Source of the DNA: Geoanaerobacter pelophilus
GTDB taxonomy: Bacteria > Desulfobacterota > Desulfuromonadia > Geobacterales > DSM-12255
Assembly (NCBI RefSeq): GCF_018476885.1
Contig: NZ_JAHCVJ010000006.1
Span: forward strand, 186,001 to 250,000
Length of the DNA stretch: 64,000 nt
Reading direction: 5' to 3'
The notes under the pieces were generated by a model. That model was not told the DNA's origin. It saw nothing but the letters and a program-made list of their open reading frames with translations, and did no database searches. How positions within the stretch are numbered: position 1 is the stretch's first letter; each line of letters opens with the position of its first letter. Of this stretch, positions 49,952 to 58,794 are shown in pieces. A program made the translations under genes and the position numbers.

Positions 49952-50782
49952 CTACTTGAAGTACTCCGCATGGATGGAGCTGCCCATGTGCGAGGTAATG
50001 AAGATCGATACGAGCGAGATGAGGAAGCAGGCGATATAGAACCATGCGGCCCGTTGCCCATCCCATCTGAAGAAATGCCGCAGATGCAGATATACCCCGA
50101 AGAGGAGCCAGGTTAGCAATGACCAGGTCTCCACCGGGTCCCATCCCCAGTATCTCCCCCAGGAACGATAGGCCCAGATTGAACCTGCCAGCATGGCTAT
50201 TGCCCAGAAGATGAAGCCGAACCCGGCAAAGCGGTAAGCATACAGGTCCACGGTGTTGGTGTCCGGCAGCTTGTTGAGCCATTCCGCCTGGCACTGCCGC
50301 TGCTTCAGCAGCACAAAAACGGAAAAGGCAAAAGCTATAACCAGGGTCGCCAGCGCGATCTTGTAAAAGGCGATGTGAAAGATCAGCCAAACAGAGCCGA
50401 AAGTGGTGGGCAGCGATCTGATGCCGGGGTTGTACATGTTGGCCAGAGCCAGCATCAGGAAGGTTGCCGGGAACACCAGGATGCTGGCAGGCCTGATTCT
50501 AGGGTAGATCCGGATGAAAACCATGAATGCCGCCATGGTGACCCAGGCATCCGATGAGAGCACCTCGCTGGGAGCCATGTACGGGCCATGACCGACGATG
50601 CGCCACCAATGACCGATTGCGGCGCCGTGCACGACAAGGGCAGCAGCAGCCGGCCAGTAGCTTCTCTGCTCCAGCGTCCGCTTGCTGAAGATAATCCCCG
50701 CAACATTGGCAGTTGTTGCAACAACATAGAGAAAGACCGCTATCCAGTTTAGTGTTACATATATTGCCGTCTGCTTGTCCAT
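49952..50782 (-). CDS. ccsA: CcsA/ResC-type cytochrome c assembly protein
   Basis: An inner-membrane haem-handling subunit of the system II cytochrome c synthase. The 276 residues are strongly hydrophobic (about eight helices) and include the tryptophan-rich WGRYWGWDPVETWSLLTW signature that presents haem, with conserved histidines nearby (RHFF, HIAFY, SHMGSSIHAEY). It follows the ResB gene by seven bases. System II synthases attach haem to CxxCH cysteines outside the membrane, which the cytochromes encoded immediately upstream require in large number. Confidence 0.92.
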   Translation of the reverse strand: MDKQTAIYVTLNWIAVFLYVVATTANVAGIIFSKRTLEQRSYWPAAAALVVHGAAIGHWWRIVGHGPYMAPSEVLSSDAWVTMAAFMVFIRIYPRIRPASILVFPATFLMLALANMYNPGIRSLPTTFGSVWLIFHIAFYKIALATLVIAFAFSVFVLLKQRQCQAEWLNKLPDTNTVDLYAYRFAGFGFIFWAIAMLAGSIWAYRSWGRYWGWDPVETWSLLTWLLFGVYLHLRHFFRWDGQRAAWFYIACFLISLVSIFITSHMGSSIHAEYFK

Positions 50783-50789
50783 TAAGCGG

Positions 50790-52091
50790 TTACCTCTCTT
50801 TTTCCATACTATCGGTCAAAATTTCCAGTTCCTCCCGGTACAGTTTTGCAAAACGCGCAGAACGCCAGGAAAAGCGAATTTTCCCCTCGTTCTCTTCCAG
50901 CCAGGCCTCACGCGGCGGCAGGCAATAAATAAGGGCCGCCCCAAGGACGATCAGCAGGAAACCGGCAAAGACCCCCTCGATACCGTACAGCCTGACGAAG
51001 ATCAGCCGCGTCCAGTCACGGACCTCAAGGAGTCTCACCTCCTTGCCACCAAGCATGCCACTTTCGCCCTGGCGCAGGGTCAAGCGGGCGCTTTCCCTGC
51101 CGTTCTCCACCAGACGCAGCGTCAACGGCATTTCCTCGTGCTTGAGTGGTTTCCCTTTGGCGAACGGGAAATATTTCACCTGTAACAACCGGGTATCTCC
51201 CGGCATCTTGAACTCGTTATAGCCTGCTTCGACAAGCCGCGCAGGAAAGCGTATCGAATACGCTACCGGAGGCTGAGTGCTGCTCTGCGGGTCTATGGCA
51301 ACAAGGAACGACTGTCCGTACTCGTTCCCCTGGTAGATGGTCAGGCCGTTGCGGTAAAGGGGGGCATTGATTGCCGTCTTAGCGGCGGCGCCGGTCGCCG
51401 GATCGTTACCGAAGAAGATATCCGACTCCACACTGCTGACGCTGTCCCTGCTGTAGCTGAGCCTCAGCCGGTCGAACCGTATTGACTCCGGGAGGATCAG
51501 CGTGCCTGCCAGCAGCCCCATTTCCTCGCTCAGCCAGGGTGCGCCGGGGAGGTGGGTTTCATCCTGCAACAGGTCGATACTGCCACGTTGCTGGGTAACT
51601 GTAATGAGCAGCGATGCGGCAATGCAGACCAGCATCCCCAGATGCAGGGAAAAGGCGCCCCAGTAGCCCCAGGGGTGTTTTACAAACCGGTGTGATGTTG
51701 CTGATAGTTGCCGATAACCGTTCTTTCTGAGGATTCCGGCAGCAGTTGTCAGGGAGAGTTGATATGTGCCGACCGCATCAGTAGGGGATGGAGCGGTAAA
51801 TGTCCTTCTCCAGGCAGACTTACCCTGCTCAAAGGTGGAGAGTCCGAGAGAGATGCTGACCAGGAGCAACAGCAGGGCAAACCCCGGAGTCGTATAGATA
51901 TGGAACAGTCCCAGCAGCTCGGCAAGCGGAGCCAGGGCAGGGTGGCTGGAGTGCCATGTGTCGAGCTGTGGTTTTTCGGTGATGAATGCCTGCGGAACTA
52001 GAGCCCCGACAGTAACGGCTGCTAGCACCAGCACAATAAGGGTCAGGATAGTCGTGCGCGAGAGGAAAAACCTTTTGCCGCGGGTCATCAT
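50790..52091 (-). CDS. resB: ResB-like cytochrome c assembly protein
   Basis: Partner of CcsA in haem attachment. The start is placed at ATG 52091 (433 residues); ATG 52112 is possible but overlaps the lipoprotein gene. Three to four membrane helices are evident (TILTLIVLVLAAVTVGALVP; FALLLLLVSISLGLSTF; AFSLHLGMLVCIAASLLITV; and a C-terminal FLLIVLGAALIYCL), with a large outside domain between the third and fourth. The ResB landmarks TWHSSHPALAPLAELLGLFH and WGAFSLHLGM, with its histidine, are present. It lies between the lipoprotein and CcsA genes on one transcript. Confidence 0.92.
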   Translation of the reverse strand: MMTRGKRFFLSRTTILTLIVLVLAAVTVGALVPQAFITEKPQLDTWHSSHPALAPLAELLGLFHIYTTPGFALLLLLVSISLGLSTFEQGKSAWRRTFTAPSPTDAVGTYQLSLTTAAGILRKNGYRQLSATSHRFVKHPWGYWGAFSLHLGMLVCIAASLLITVTQQRGSIDLLQDETHLPGAPWLSEEMGLLAGTLILPESIRFDRLRLSYSRDSVSSVESDIFFGNDPATGAAAKTAINAPLYRNGLTIYQGNEYGQSFLVAIDPQSSTQPPVAYSIRFPARLVEAGYNEFKMPGDTRLLQVKYFPFAKGKPLKHEEMPLTLRLVENGRESARLTLRQGESGMLGGKEVRLLEVRDWTRLIFVRLYGIEGVFAGFLLIVLGAALIYCLPPREAWLEENEGKIRFSWRSARFAKLYREELEILTDSMEKER

Positions 52092-52092
52092 G

Positions 52093-52620
52093 CTATCTGT
52101 TGCCGCCAGCATGCTGGAGAGGCGATCTGTCTGCCTTGGGCCAGGGGATTACCGTATTGGTACTGGTGCCGGAAATGGTGTCGACGTTGGTGATGAGCCA
52201 GCGGTTGCCATCCTGCTTCATACTGTACTTCATCTCGTAGATGAACCCATGTTCCTCGGCGAATTTCTTGCCCGTGGTGATGTTTATATGCGTGAAGTTC
52301 CATGTCTCCTTGGTCTGCACCGTTGCCTCAGCGGGTTTCGGTTGGTCGATCTTGACAAAGGCTATCCCTTTGAGTGACGAGTCCATCCTGAGCTTGCCCT
52401 CGCCAAGCGCCGCCATGTGGTGATAGAGCTTGGTCGCCTGATCAACGGTTGCTACCTCTTGCAAAGGGTTCATGTTCATGGAGCGGTAGCCGTCGGCCAG
52501 CAGCTGGTTGTAGCGCATGATTGCAGCTTTGATCGGTTTGTCCTTGCTGCCAGTTGGGGCGCAGGCCGTTATACCGCAAATGAATAATGTCAGGAGCAGC
52601 CTGAGAAATCTATTGTTCAT
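52093..52620 (-). CDS. Lipoprotein of the resB-ccsA operon, function unknown
   Basis: A 175-residue lipoprotein (lipobox GITAC, Cys20) with a mature domain that looks like an alpha+beta cone: IKAAIMRYNQLLADGYRSMN near residue 30, EVATVDQATKLYHHMAALGE, and closing strands ETWNFTHINIT, YEMKYSMKQDGNRWLITNVD. This resembles the NTF2/IMS-like fold seen in other small periplasmic proteins; no catalytic residues stand out. ATG 52620 is the only start giving a lipoprotein signal. It has almost no leader and no clear ribosome site: the -10-like box ends eight bases before it. Position suggests a helper of cytochrome maturation. Confidence 0.82.
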   Translation of the reverse strand: MNNRFLRLLLTLFICGITACAPTGSKDKPIKAAIMRYNQLLADGYRSMNMNPLQEVATVDQATKLYHHMAALGEGKLRMDSSLKGIAFVKIDQPKPAEATVQTKETWNFTHINITTGKKFAEEHGFIYEMKYSMKQDGNRWLITNVDTISGTSTNTVIPWPKADRSPLQHAGGNR

Positions 52621-52627
52621 GTGACGG

Positions 52628-52656
52628 ACTTTACCACATTGGAAGATGGGATTCAA
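52628..52656 (-). promoter_or_regulatory. Promoter of the lipoprotein-resB-ccsA operon, possible leaderless start
   Basis: On the minus strand TTGAAT (52656-52651) and TAAAGT (52633-52628) are 17 bases apart. The ATG is only seven bases after the -10 box, so transcription would begin at or next to the start codon. Confidence 0.45.
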
Positions 52657-52670
52657 TTTAAGCAGAAAAG

Positions 52671-52702
52671 AAAACCCCCGCCGGAAAGGCTCCGGCGGGG
52701 GG
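52671..52702 (-). terminator. Intrinsic terminator after the giant cytochrome gene
   Basis: The ten-pair stem CCCCCGCCGG/CCGGCGGGGG with a seven-base loop is followed on the minus strand by TTTTCTTTT. It separates the cytochrome cluster from the lipoprotein-resB-ccsA operon. Confidence 0.9.
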
Positions 52703-52708
52703 TAATAC

Positions 52709-55700
52709 CTACCAGCCTAAAAGAGTACCTGATGCACTATGTTCAGTACAGCCAGTAGACGACTGGCAGTTGCTCTGCCCCATATTATTTCCGGCAGCGG
52801 GCCTGCTTCCACCATTCATGTAGATGGTTCCGCCATTATTGCCATCAGGCTTGTAACGGCCGGGAGCTGCTGGACCAGTAAGGAGCCTGAGTGCCCTACC
52901 TCCGTGAGGCACACGGATATGGCAGCCTACGCATGCTTTGGCGTGAGAGTTGCCCCTTTGGGTGTGGGCAGCGCCTCCACCAGCCCAGAGATGGCAGCTG
53001 AAGCAGAAGTTGTTGGTTGGCACAGTAGCACTTCCTGTGCCGGTTAACAAAGTTCCTGTCCCGCCTGTTGATGTACCATTCCCATCAGCGGTTGTATAGG
53101 GCCAGTTATAGTATTTGGTGCCAGTGGTGTTGGGGTTGAGCATCCATCTGACCGAAGATCCATGAGGGCCTTTGGATGTGGCTGAATCAGTCCCGTGGCA
53201 GTCAGAGCAAGTCATAATTGAACCAGATGCCCATCCACCGGTAAGTGATCCTGCGACAAGCTGTCTCGCCGCAGGGAGGGCTTGAATGACCGGGTGGTAT
53301 GACTCATTATTAGGGTTGAACTCCAAGCCGAGATCGGTCCATGCTAAGGCTCCGGTACCGCCCCAAGTTGTTGTCACATTGCTGTTGGCGTTGGAGTGGC
53401 ACTTGAAGCAGATCTGCCATTCGGTGGTTGCTACCGGATAAGCATTGGCGGCATTTGCGCCGGTGTAATAGGCGGTGCTGGCGGCGGCGGTCCATTTGGC
53501 GGGCCACGCCGGGGTGGCTACCCCGGTTGCACCGGTCACTACCCCGGCCAGTGTTGCTGAGCCGGCAGTGTGATTGCCGGTTTTAGCCGCATGGGTGTTG
53601 TGGCAATCGGCGCATTCAATGTGCTTGTTGGCATTGATGTAAGTCGGCGTTTCGTCTTTGGGTGATGGTCGGTGCTTGCCGCTGTAACTGTCTACCCTGT
53701 GGCCGAAACTCTTGGCAACAGGAGTAGTGGTCGGGGTGGTATAGAAGGAGTCAAAGGTATCGATAGCCGCTGCCGACATTGCCTTGGCACCATACCAGTC
53801 CTTGGCATTGTTGGCGACCGTCTTGGCCGTGCCACCGATGACGTCTGTTGACGTGCTGTGGCAGCGGTAACAGAACTTTTCTTCCATGAAATCAGTGAGT
53901 GTTGCCCCCATAGCTGCCGACAGGCGGCCGTCGGCGCTGGCATGGATGGCGAACTTGTTGCTGCTAGACTGGAACAGCGACGTCTCTCCACTCGAAGCAT
54001 TATGGCACTTCGAGCAGTTGGCCCGGAACTGCGAACTGTCGGAGAACGTCGACGTTGTCTCATAGTTGTGGGCAGTCAGATCATAATTGGCTTTGGTGAC
54101 AACAGCGGTTATCGTTGAGCCGTCGGTCTTTTGAGTGATACTCTTTACAATTCCCGAGGCGTTACTGTGGCAGCCGAGACAGACACCGCCGGTGGCGTTG
54201 TAGTCGGAATTATCAGCTCCGGCAGTCTGGTCAATTCCGGGGGTAAGGATATTGAATGTTTTTCTGAGGTTACCGCCACGGCCAAGGGCAACACTGGGGT
54301 TGGCCTTGTTATAGATAGGGCTGAAAATATCGTGATCGACATGGCACTGGAGGCAGCTGTTGGTCTGGGTGTAGTCCGAATTGGTATAAGTAGTGTTGGC
54401 TGTGTCGATAAGGTGGTGATAGGTGGTTGTGTCGGTTTTCATGGTATTGGCGAAGGCGTGGCAGCCGACGCAAGCTATTTTACCTGCTGATTCGCCACCA
54501 TCGAGCTGGCCATTGATATGCTTCGTCCGGTTCGCACCTACAGTAAAAGTCCCGTCAAGATTCACATGGTCATGGCAGCCGTTGCAGACGTTTAAGGCGG
54601 TAGGCCTAGTAATAGCGGTGTGCCCAGAAGTGTTGGGTGGGAAGCCGTGACACTTGGCGCAGTCGCCGGTGTTGCTCGGCGTGCCGGTCAGGTAGGTAGT
54701 ATCGGTCCAGACCGGGTTGGTGCCGGTGCCGCCAACCTCGGTAAAACCATGGCAGTAAGTATTGGTACAGCTGTGGGAACCAGCAACGAATGCTGCCGGC
54801 GAGGCCTTGGCCACGGCCAGGCCACTGAAGGTGATATCGGCGGTGCCGTTCATGTGCGTGGCATCGTTGAGCGTCGTGGCGCCATGGCACCGGGCACAAG
54901 GGACCGCATCGGTGTAGCCGCTGACAGCATTGAGGTGAGCGGTGTGGACTGTGGCGATGGCGCTGGTCGTTGACCGCCCCGTATCGGTAAATGGATTGAA
55001 TGAACTATTGCTGTGGCATTTGTCGCATTCACCGGTAACGGTATTGGCTCCCCAGACCGGCGCATTGCGTCCGTGGCACTTGCTGGTGGAGCAGGTGCCG
55101 TAAGCTGCGCCTGGATTGAAGGCGCTTCCTTTGCTGAATGTGGTGCCAGTGGCGTGGGTCCCGGTAAAGGCGAGGTTGATCTGGCCGTTGGCATGGGTCG
55201 GGTAGATGACCGCTGCATTACCGAATCCTGCGCCATGACAGACATCGCAGGAGGCATTTAACGATGTCTGGGTATGCATGGCATGGCTCCCGGTTGCTGT
55301 TGCATCAAGGTCCATATCTTTATGGCAACCGGCGCAGTTCAGCGCTGCGGTTGCTGTTGTCCAGGAAATTGCCGGTTTGTAAGTTACCGCACCGGTACCG
55401 CCTGCTCCTTGCACGTCGCTGTGGCAGTAGACATTGGAGCAGGTGCCGTAGGCGCTGTTGGGGGTGACTGCCGCCCCGCCGGAATAGGCGCCGGTAGCTG
55501 CAGGGGTGGTGAAAGCGATATTGACCAGCTGGTTGACGTGCGAGGAACCGCTGCCGGTGGGGGTGGCTGTTGCCGCATAGCCGCTGCCGTGACAGATGGC
55601 GCAGCTGTAGCCGGCGTTACCGGCAGTAGCTTGGGCATGCTTCACATGCTTGCCGGTCGCACCGGCGTTGGATGACATATCCAGGTGGCAGCTGCCGCAA

Positions 55701-58231
55701 CTGAGGGTTGTGCCCCAGGTAATTGTCTGGGTTGTGCCACGGGAGTCACTGTGGCAGTAAGATGTGCTGCAGGTGCCGTAACCGCTGCCTGGGGAGTTGC
55801 TCCCCTGCGAATAGACGGTGCCGGTTGTTATGGCGCCGTTGAACGCAATTTCAATGGTGCCGTCGGCGTGCAGGGCGCTGGCAACCCCGGTATTGGGGTC
55901 TTTGCCGGCCCCGAAGTGGCAGGTGCTGCAGGCAATGGCGTAAACCCTGGCATGTTTAGAGTGGCTGCCGGTACCGGTGGTGTCGGTGGCCATGTTCACA
56001 TGGCAGCCGCCGCAAGTGCCCACGGAAGCAGCATTGCCCCAAACCGGGTTCTTATAGGTAATGCCGGTTGCGGCGCCGGTCGTCGCGTTTTGCACCGTGC
56101 TGTGGCAGTAAACGTTCTGGCACTGCTGGTAGCCGCTGCCGGGCGCCTTGGTATTGCCGCCGTAGTAGGAAGGCGTGGTGCCGCCGTTGCTTGCCGGTGC
56201 CGCGAATGAGAGATTGATGGCGTTGTTCACATGGGTCGCAGTAACCACTGCCGCATTAGTATAGCCGGAATGGCAAACGCCGCAGGCGTAGCTGTATGGC
56301 GCCTGGGCATGGGTCTTGTGACTGCCGGTGCCTGTGGTGTCAGTTGCCATATTGACATGGCACGACCCGCAACCGACTGCGCCATTGTCGAGTCCCCAAT
56401 GAGGAGAGCTGAATGTCGGGGCACCTATGCCGCCGGCACCCTGGACCGTGCTATGGCAGTAGACATTGGTGCAGGCCGCGGTGCCGGCTGTCCAGCTACC
56501 GCCGGTTGCCGGTGCTCCGAAAGCAACGTTCTTGATCCCGTTGGCATGGTTGCTCTGGTTGCTGATCGTGGTGGCGGCGAAAGTGGCGCCGGTGACGGTT
56601 GCCGAATGGCAGACGGCGCAGGCGATGGCGTAACCGGCCGCATCGATATGTTTGGTGTGGCTGTTGCTGGCAACCGGCACGCTATGGCAGAAGTTGCAGC
56701 GGGTGGCGTTGGCCTGGCCGGTGATGACGCCATTGCCGTTGTTCCAGGCCGGAATGGTCGCCGGTGTTGGGGCATTGACGGTAATGCCGGTACGTGGTGC
56801 GCCGTTACTGTGACAATATACATTGGCGCAGGTGAAGGTGCCCGCTGTGTAGATCGGGGTCAGGCCGCCGGTGGCGGCAACCGAGCCGGCAGTGACCTTG
56901 AAGACATCCTGATAGGTGCCGGTAGCATGGTCATTGCCGTTGTGGCACTCCGAGCACGCCTTCTGGTAAGGGGTAAAGGCGTGGGTGGCGTGGCCGCTGA
57001 CCGCTTCGGTGGTGAATGGCGACCCTGCGGCATAGCCGTCAGGTCCACCGGCAGTGTTGGCCCGGGGTGGATAGCCATGACAGGCGTTGCACGCCTTATT
57101 AGGGTCTACCGAATAAGTGCCGAGCGGGTTGTCGTGAGTATGGCAGTTGGTGCAGCCGGTGGTGTCGGCCACATTGTGGAAGGACTGGAAGCCGGCACCG
57201 AGCGGGATGTCGTGGCATGACTGGCAAACGCCGTTGCCATTAGCATCCTTGTAGTTTCTGACCGCGGTTGACTGGAAAAATACCGGTTTGTTTTTGGCTG
57301 ACCGGAGCGTTGAAGAGAAGCGCATCTGCCGGTTTACCAGCCGGACGTTCGGGGTTGTACCGTCGCCGAGATCGACATGGCCACCGTGGCAGTCGCCGCA
57401 CTGGACGTTCTGGCCCCGTTTGTTATGGCTGAATTTGCCGATATGGCAAGTGGTGCAGAGATTGGGATCGTTGGGTTGCACCCCGCGAAGCGTTGTACGC
57501 AGCAGGTTGCCGTCTCCGGTTGACAGGTTGTTGTAGGCTGCTGCTGTTTTGGTAGTCCCGGCCCGGGAGTCGGAATAGTGAACGCCGTGGCAGGAACTGC
57601 AGAGGATCTTGCCGTTAATCAACTTGAGGCCGCTGCTGCTGGAAAAGCCCTTGAACTTCGGATTGCCTGTAGTACGGGCTGCATAGTCAATTCCGACCGG
57701 GTGGGTGCCCAGCTTGTGGTCAGCAGTGTTCCTCGAACGGTGGCAGTCGAGGCAGAGCTGGTCCTGGTCGTTGGCTATTCTCAGGAATTTGCCGTTGCTG
57801 TTGCTGTGCTGGTTATGGCACCTGACACAAGAGATTGAGCCGGCAATGGTCGCCTTGTTCAACTCGCTGTTCAGCGGGGCCTGGGCTCCGGCTGCAGGGA
57901 CATTCTCCGGGCCTTGCCACATATGGGATGTCTGGTAGACCGTGCCGTTGCGGGTAGCTGTGTAGGACCCGAAAGGGTTCGCCATATCCGCTTCGGTAAA
58001 CGGCTTGCCCCCCCCCTTGGGGAAGCCGGGCCGGTGGCAGTTGAGGCAGATATTGTTGTAGCCGGTCCCGCCGAGCGCAGGATGACTCGCATGGCAGGCA
58101 ATACAGGAAAAGCCGCTGGCTGTGCTGTGGGGGGCATCCGGTACGACTGCTGCCGTGGATGTCCCGCTGCTGCCTGAAACGACCAGTGTCAGAACGGCAG
58201 TGGCTATGTAGATTTGCAAATATTGTTTCAT
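52709..58231 (-). CDS. Giant exported multihaem cytochrome c (35 CxxCH plus 7 CxxxxCH motifs)
   Basis: An 1840-residue exported protein (signal peptide to about residue 27) with 35 CxxCH sites and seven CxxxxCH sites, so up to 42 haems. Residues about 30-460 hold eleven CxxCH sites. From about 467 to 1250 there are seven repeats of about 110-120 residues, each with one CxxxxCH (C-x-N-V-Y-C-H type) followed by two CxxCH, and often GSH-x2-HA between them; this matches the Geobacter CxxxxCH/CxxCH domain type. The C-terminal third has ten more CxxCH sites. Rich in Gly, Ala, Thr and Ser. It is last in the minus-strand cytochrome operon and probably sits on or outside the outer membrane as an electron conductor; that location is inferred. 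The nearest enzymes are the haem-attachment pair ResB/CcsA. Confidence 0.92.
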   Translation of the reverse strand: MKQYLQIYIATAVLTLVVSGSSGTSTAAVVPDAPHSTASGFSCIACHASHPALGGTGYNNICLNCHRPGFPKGGGKPFTEADMANPFGSYTATRNGTVYQTSHMWQGPENVPAAGAQAPLNSELNKATIAGSISCVRCHNQHSNSNGKFLRIANDQDQLCLDCHRSRNTADHKLGTHPVGIDYAARTTGNPKFKGFSSSSGLKLINGKILCSSCHGVHYSDSRAGTTKTAAAYNNLSTGDGNLLRTTLRGVQPNDPNLCTTCHIGKFSHNKRGQNVQCGDCHGGHVDLGDGTTPNVRLVNRQMRFSSTLRSAKNKPVFFQSTAVRNYKDANGNGVCQSCHDIPLGAGFQSFHNVADTTGCTNCHTHDNPLGTYSVDPNKACNACHGYPPRANTAGGPDGYAAGSPFTTEAVSGHATHAFTPYQKACSECHNGNDHATGTYQDVFKVTAGSVAATGGLTPIYTAGTFTCANVYCHSNGAPRTGITVNAPTPATIPAWNNGNGVITGQANATRCNFCHSVPVASNSHTKHIDAAGYAIACAVCHSATVTGATFAATTISNQSNHANGIKNVAFGAPATGGSWTAGTAACTNVYCHSTVQGAGGIGAPTFSSPHWGLDNGAVGCGSCHVNMATDTTGTGSHKTHAQAPYSYACGVCHSGYTNAAVVTATHVNNAINLSFAAPASNGGTTPSYYGGNTKAPGSGYQQCQNVYCHSTVQNATTGAATGITYKNPVWGNAASVGTCGGCHVNMATDTTGTGSHSKHARVYAIACSTCHFGAGKDPNTGVASALHADGTIEIAFNGAITTGTVYSQGSNSPGSGYGTCSTSYCHSDSRGTTQTITWGTTLSCGSCHLDMSSNAGATGKHVKHAQATAGNAGYSCAICHGSGYAATATPTGSGSSHVNQLVNIAFTTPAATGAYSGGAAVTPNSAYGTCSNVYCHSDVQGAGGTGAVTYKPAISWTTATAALNCAGCHKDMDLDATATGSHAMHTQTSLNASCDVCHGAGFGNAAVIYPTHANGQINLAFTGTHATGTTFSKGSAFNPGAAYGTCSTSKCHGRNAPVWGANTVTGECDKCHSNSSFNPFTDTGRSTTSAIATVHTAHLNAVSGYTDAVPCARCHGATTLNDATHMNGTADITFSGLAVAKASPAAFVAGSHSCTNTYCHGFTEVGGTGTNPVWTDTTYLTGTPSNTGDCAKCHGFPPNTSGHTAITRPTALNVCNGCHDHVNLDGTFTVGANRTKHINGQLDGGESAGKIACVGCHAFANTMKTDTTTYHHLIDTANTTYTNSDYTQTNSCLQCHVDHDIFSPIYNKANPSVALGRGGNLRKTFNILTPGIDQTAGADNSDYNATGGVCLGCHSNASGIVKSITQKTDGSTITAVVTKANYDLTAHNYETTSTFSDSSQFRANCSKCHNASSGETSLFQSSSNKFAIHASADGRLSAAMGATLTDFMEEKFCYRCHSTSTDVIGGTAKTVANNAKDWYGAKAMSAAAIDTFDSFYTTPTTTPVAKSFGHRVDSYSGKHRPSPKDETPTYINANKHIECADCHNTHAAKTGNHTAGSATLAGVVTGATGVATPAWPAKWTAAASTAYYTGANAANAYPVATTEWQICFKCHSNANSNVTTTWGGTGALAWTDLGLEFNPNNESYHPVIQALPAARQLVAGSLTGGWASGSIMTCSDCHGTDSATSKGPHGSSVRWMLNPNTTGTKYYNWPYTTADGNGTSTGGTGTLLTGTGSATVPTNNFCFSCHLWAGGGAAHTQRGNSHAKACVGCHIRVPHGGRALRLLTGPAAPGRYKPDGNNGGTIYMNGGSRPAAGNNMGQSNCQSSTGCTEHSASGTLLGW
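54740..56840 (-). repeat. Seven tandem haem modules inside the giant cytochrome gene
   Basis: CxxxxCH codon blocks recur near 56821, 56462, 56110, 55760, 55431, 55083 and 54760, a period of 323-359 bases. Each module encodes CxxxxCH then CxxCH then CxxCH, for example the NMATDTTGTGSH segment repeated in two modules. The modules have diverged at DNA level but keep order, which suggests duplication of a three-haem unit. Confidence 0.85.
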
Positions 58232-58277
58232 GTGAGGCTCCTCAAAGCTGTGGCCGAGAGATGCTGCAGACTGATTT

Positions 58278-58760
58278 TCAATAAGGTGTCAAGTTCACGT
58301 CTTTGGTGACCCGGGTTGTCAAGTCGCTTCCGCCAGGACCGCTTACCAGATAACTGAAGCTGGAGAAATCGTTTTTGACTGGGGAAATCCCAGGATTGGC
58401 CGTATAGGTCAGCCTGGCGAAATTGCCGGAGATACCGTTGATGTTTACTGCGTCGAACACCACTTGGTTAGTTAATGAATTATAGCTGCCTGTAAAAATT
58501 GAGGTCCCATTTAGGCCGGTAAGTGAAGTGGCACCGGTTTTCAGGGTGGTGTTGGACGAGAGAATCGGAAATACGCCAGACGGCAAGGTTGCAGTAACGG
58601 TAATGCCCCTGACGGTTGTCGTGTTGTTGAACAGCGGCGTTATCGAGTAGGTAACGGCCGTGTGGGAAGTTATCGGTGTGGAAGATGACGCACTGCCACC
58701 ACAACCTGCTATTGCAAAAGCCAGAAGGGATAAAAATAAATAGATTGGTCGGTTTATCAT
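58278..58760 (-). CDS. Small lipoprotein, possibly cohesin-like
   Basis: A 160-residue lipoprotein (lipobox AIAGC, Cys20). The mature part is a Ser/Thr-rich beta-sandwich: VTYSITPLFNNTTTVRGITV, then FTGSYNSLTNQVVFDAVNIN followed by GISGNFARLTYTANPG. The last stretch resembles the strand pattern of cohesin modules (an xVxFxA strand, then GISGxxAxLTY). This is weak, fold-level similarity read by eye. It lies between the giant cytochrome and the NHL/dockerin-like protein in one unit (34 bases after the latter), so a structural or docking role on the cell surface is a reasonable guess. Confidence 0.75.
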   Translation of the reverse strand: MINRPIYLFLSLLAFAIAGCGGSASSSTPITSHTAVTYSITPLFNNTTTVRGITVTATLPSGVFPILSSNTTLKTGATSLTGLNGTSIFTGSYNSLTNQVVFDAVNINGISGNFARLTYTANPGISPVKNDFSSFSYLVSGPGGSDLTTRVTKDVNLTPY

Positions 58761-58794
58761 TTTTGGTCCTTTAAAGTAGTATTCAATGATCCTT

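Noticed and set aside
56231-57220. Plus-strand 329-codon frame, with many others at 53-58 kb
   Set aside because: Low-complexity Ala/Gly-rich shadows of the giant cytochrome, whose haem motifs define the true frame.
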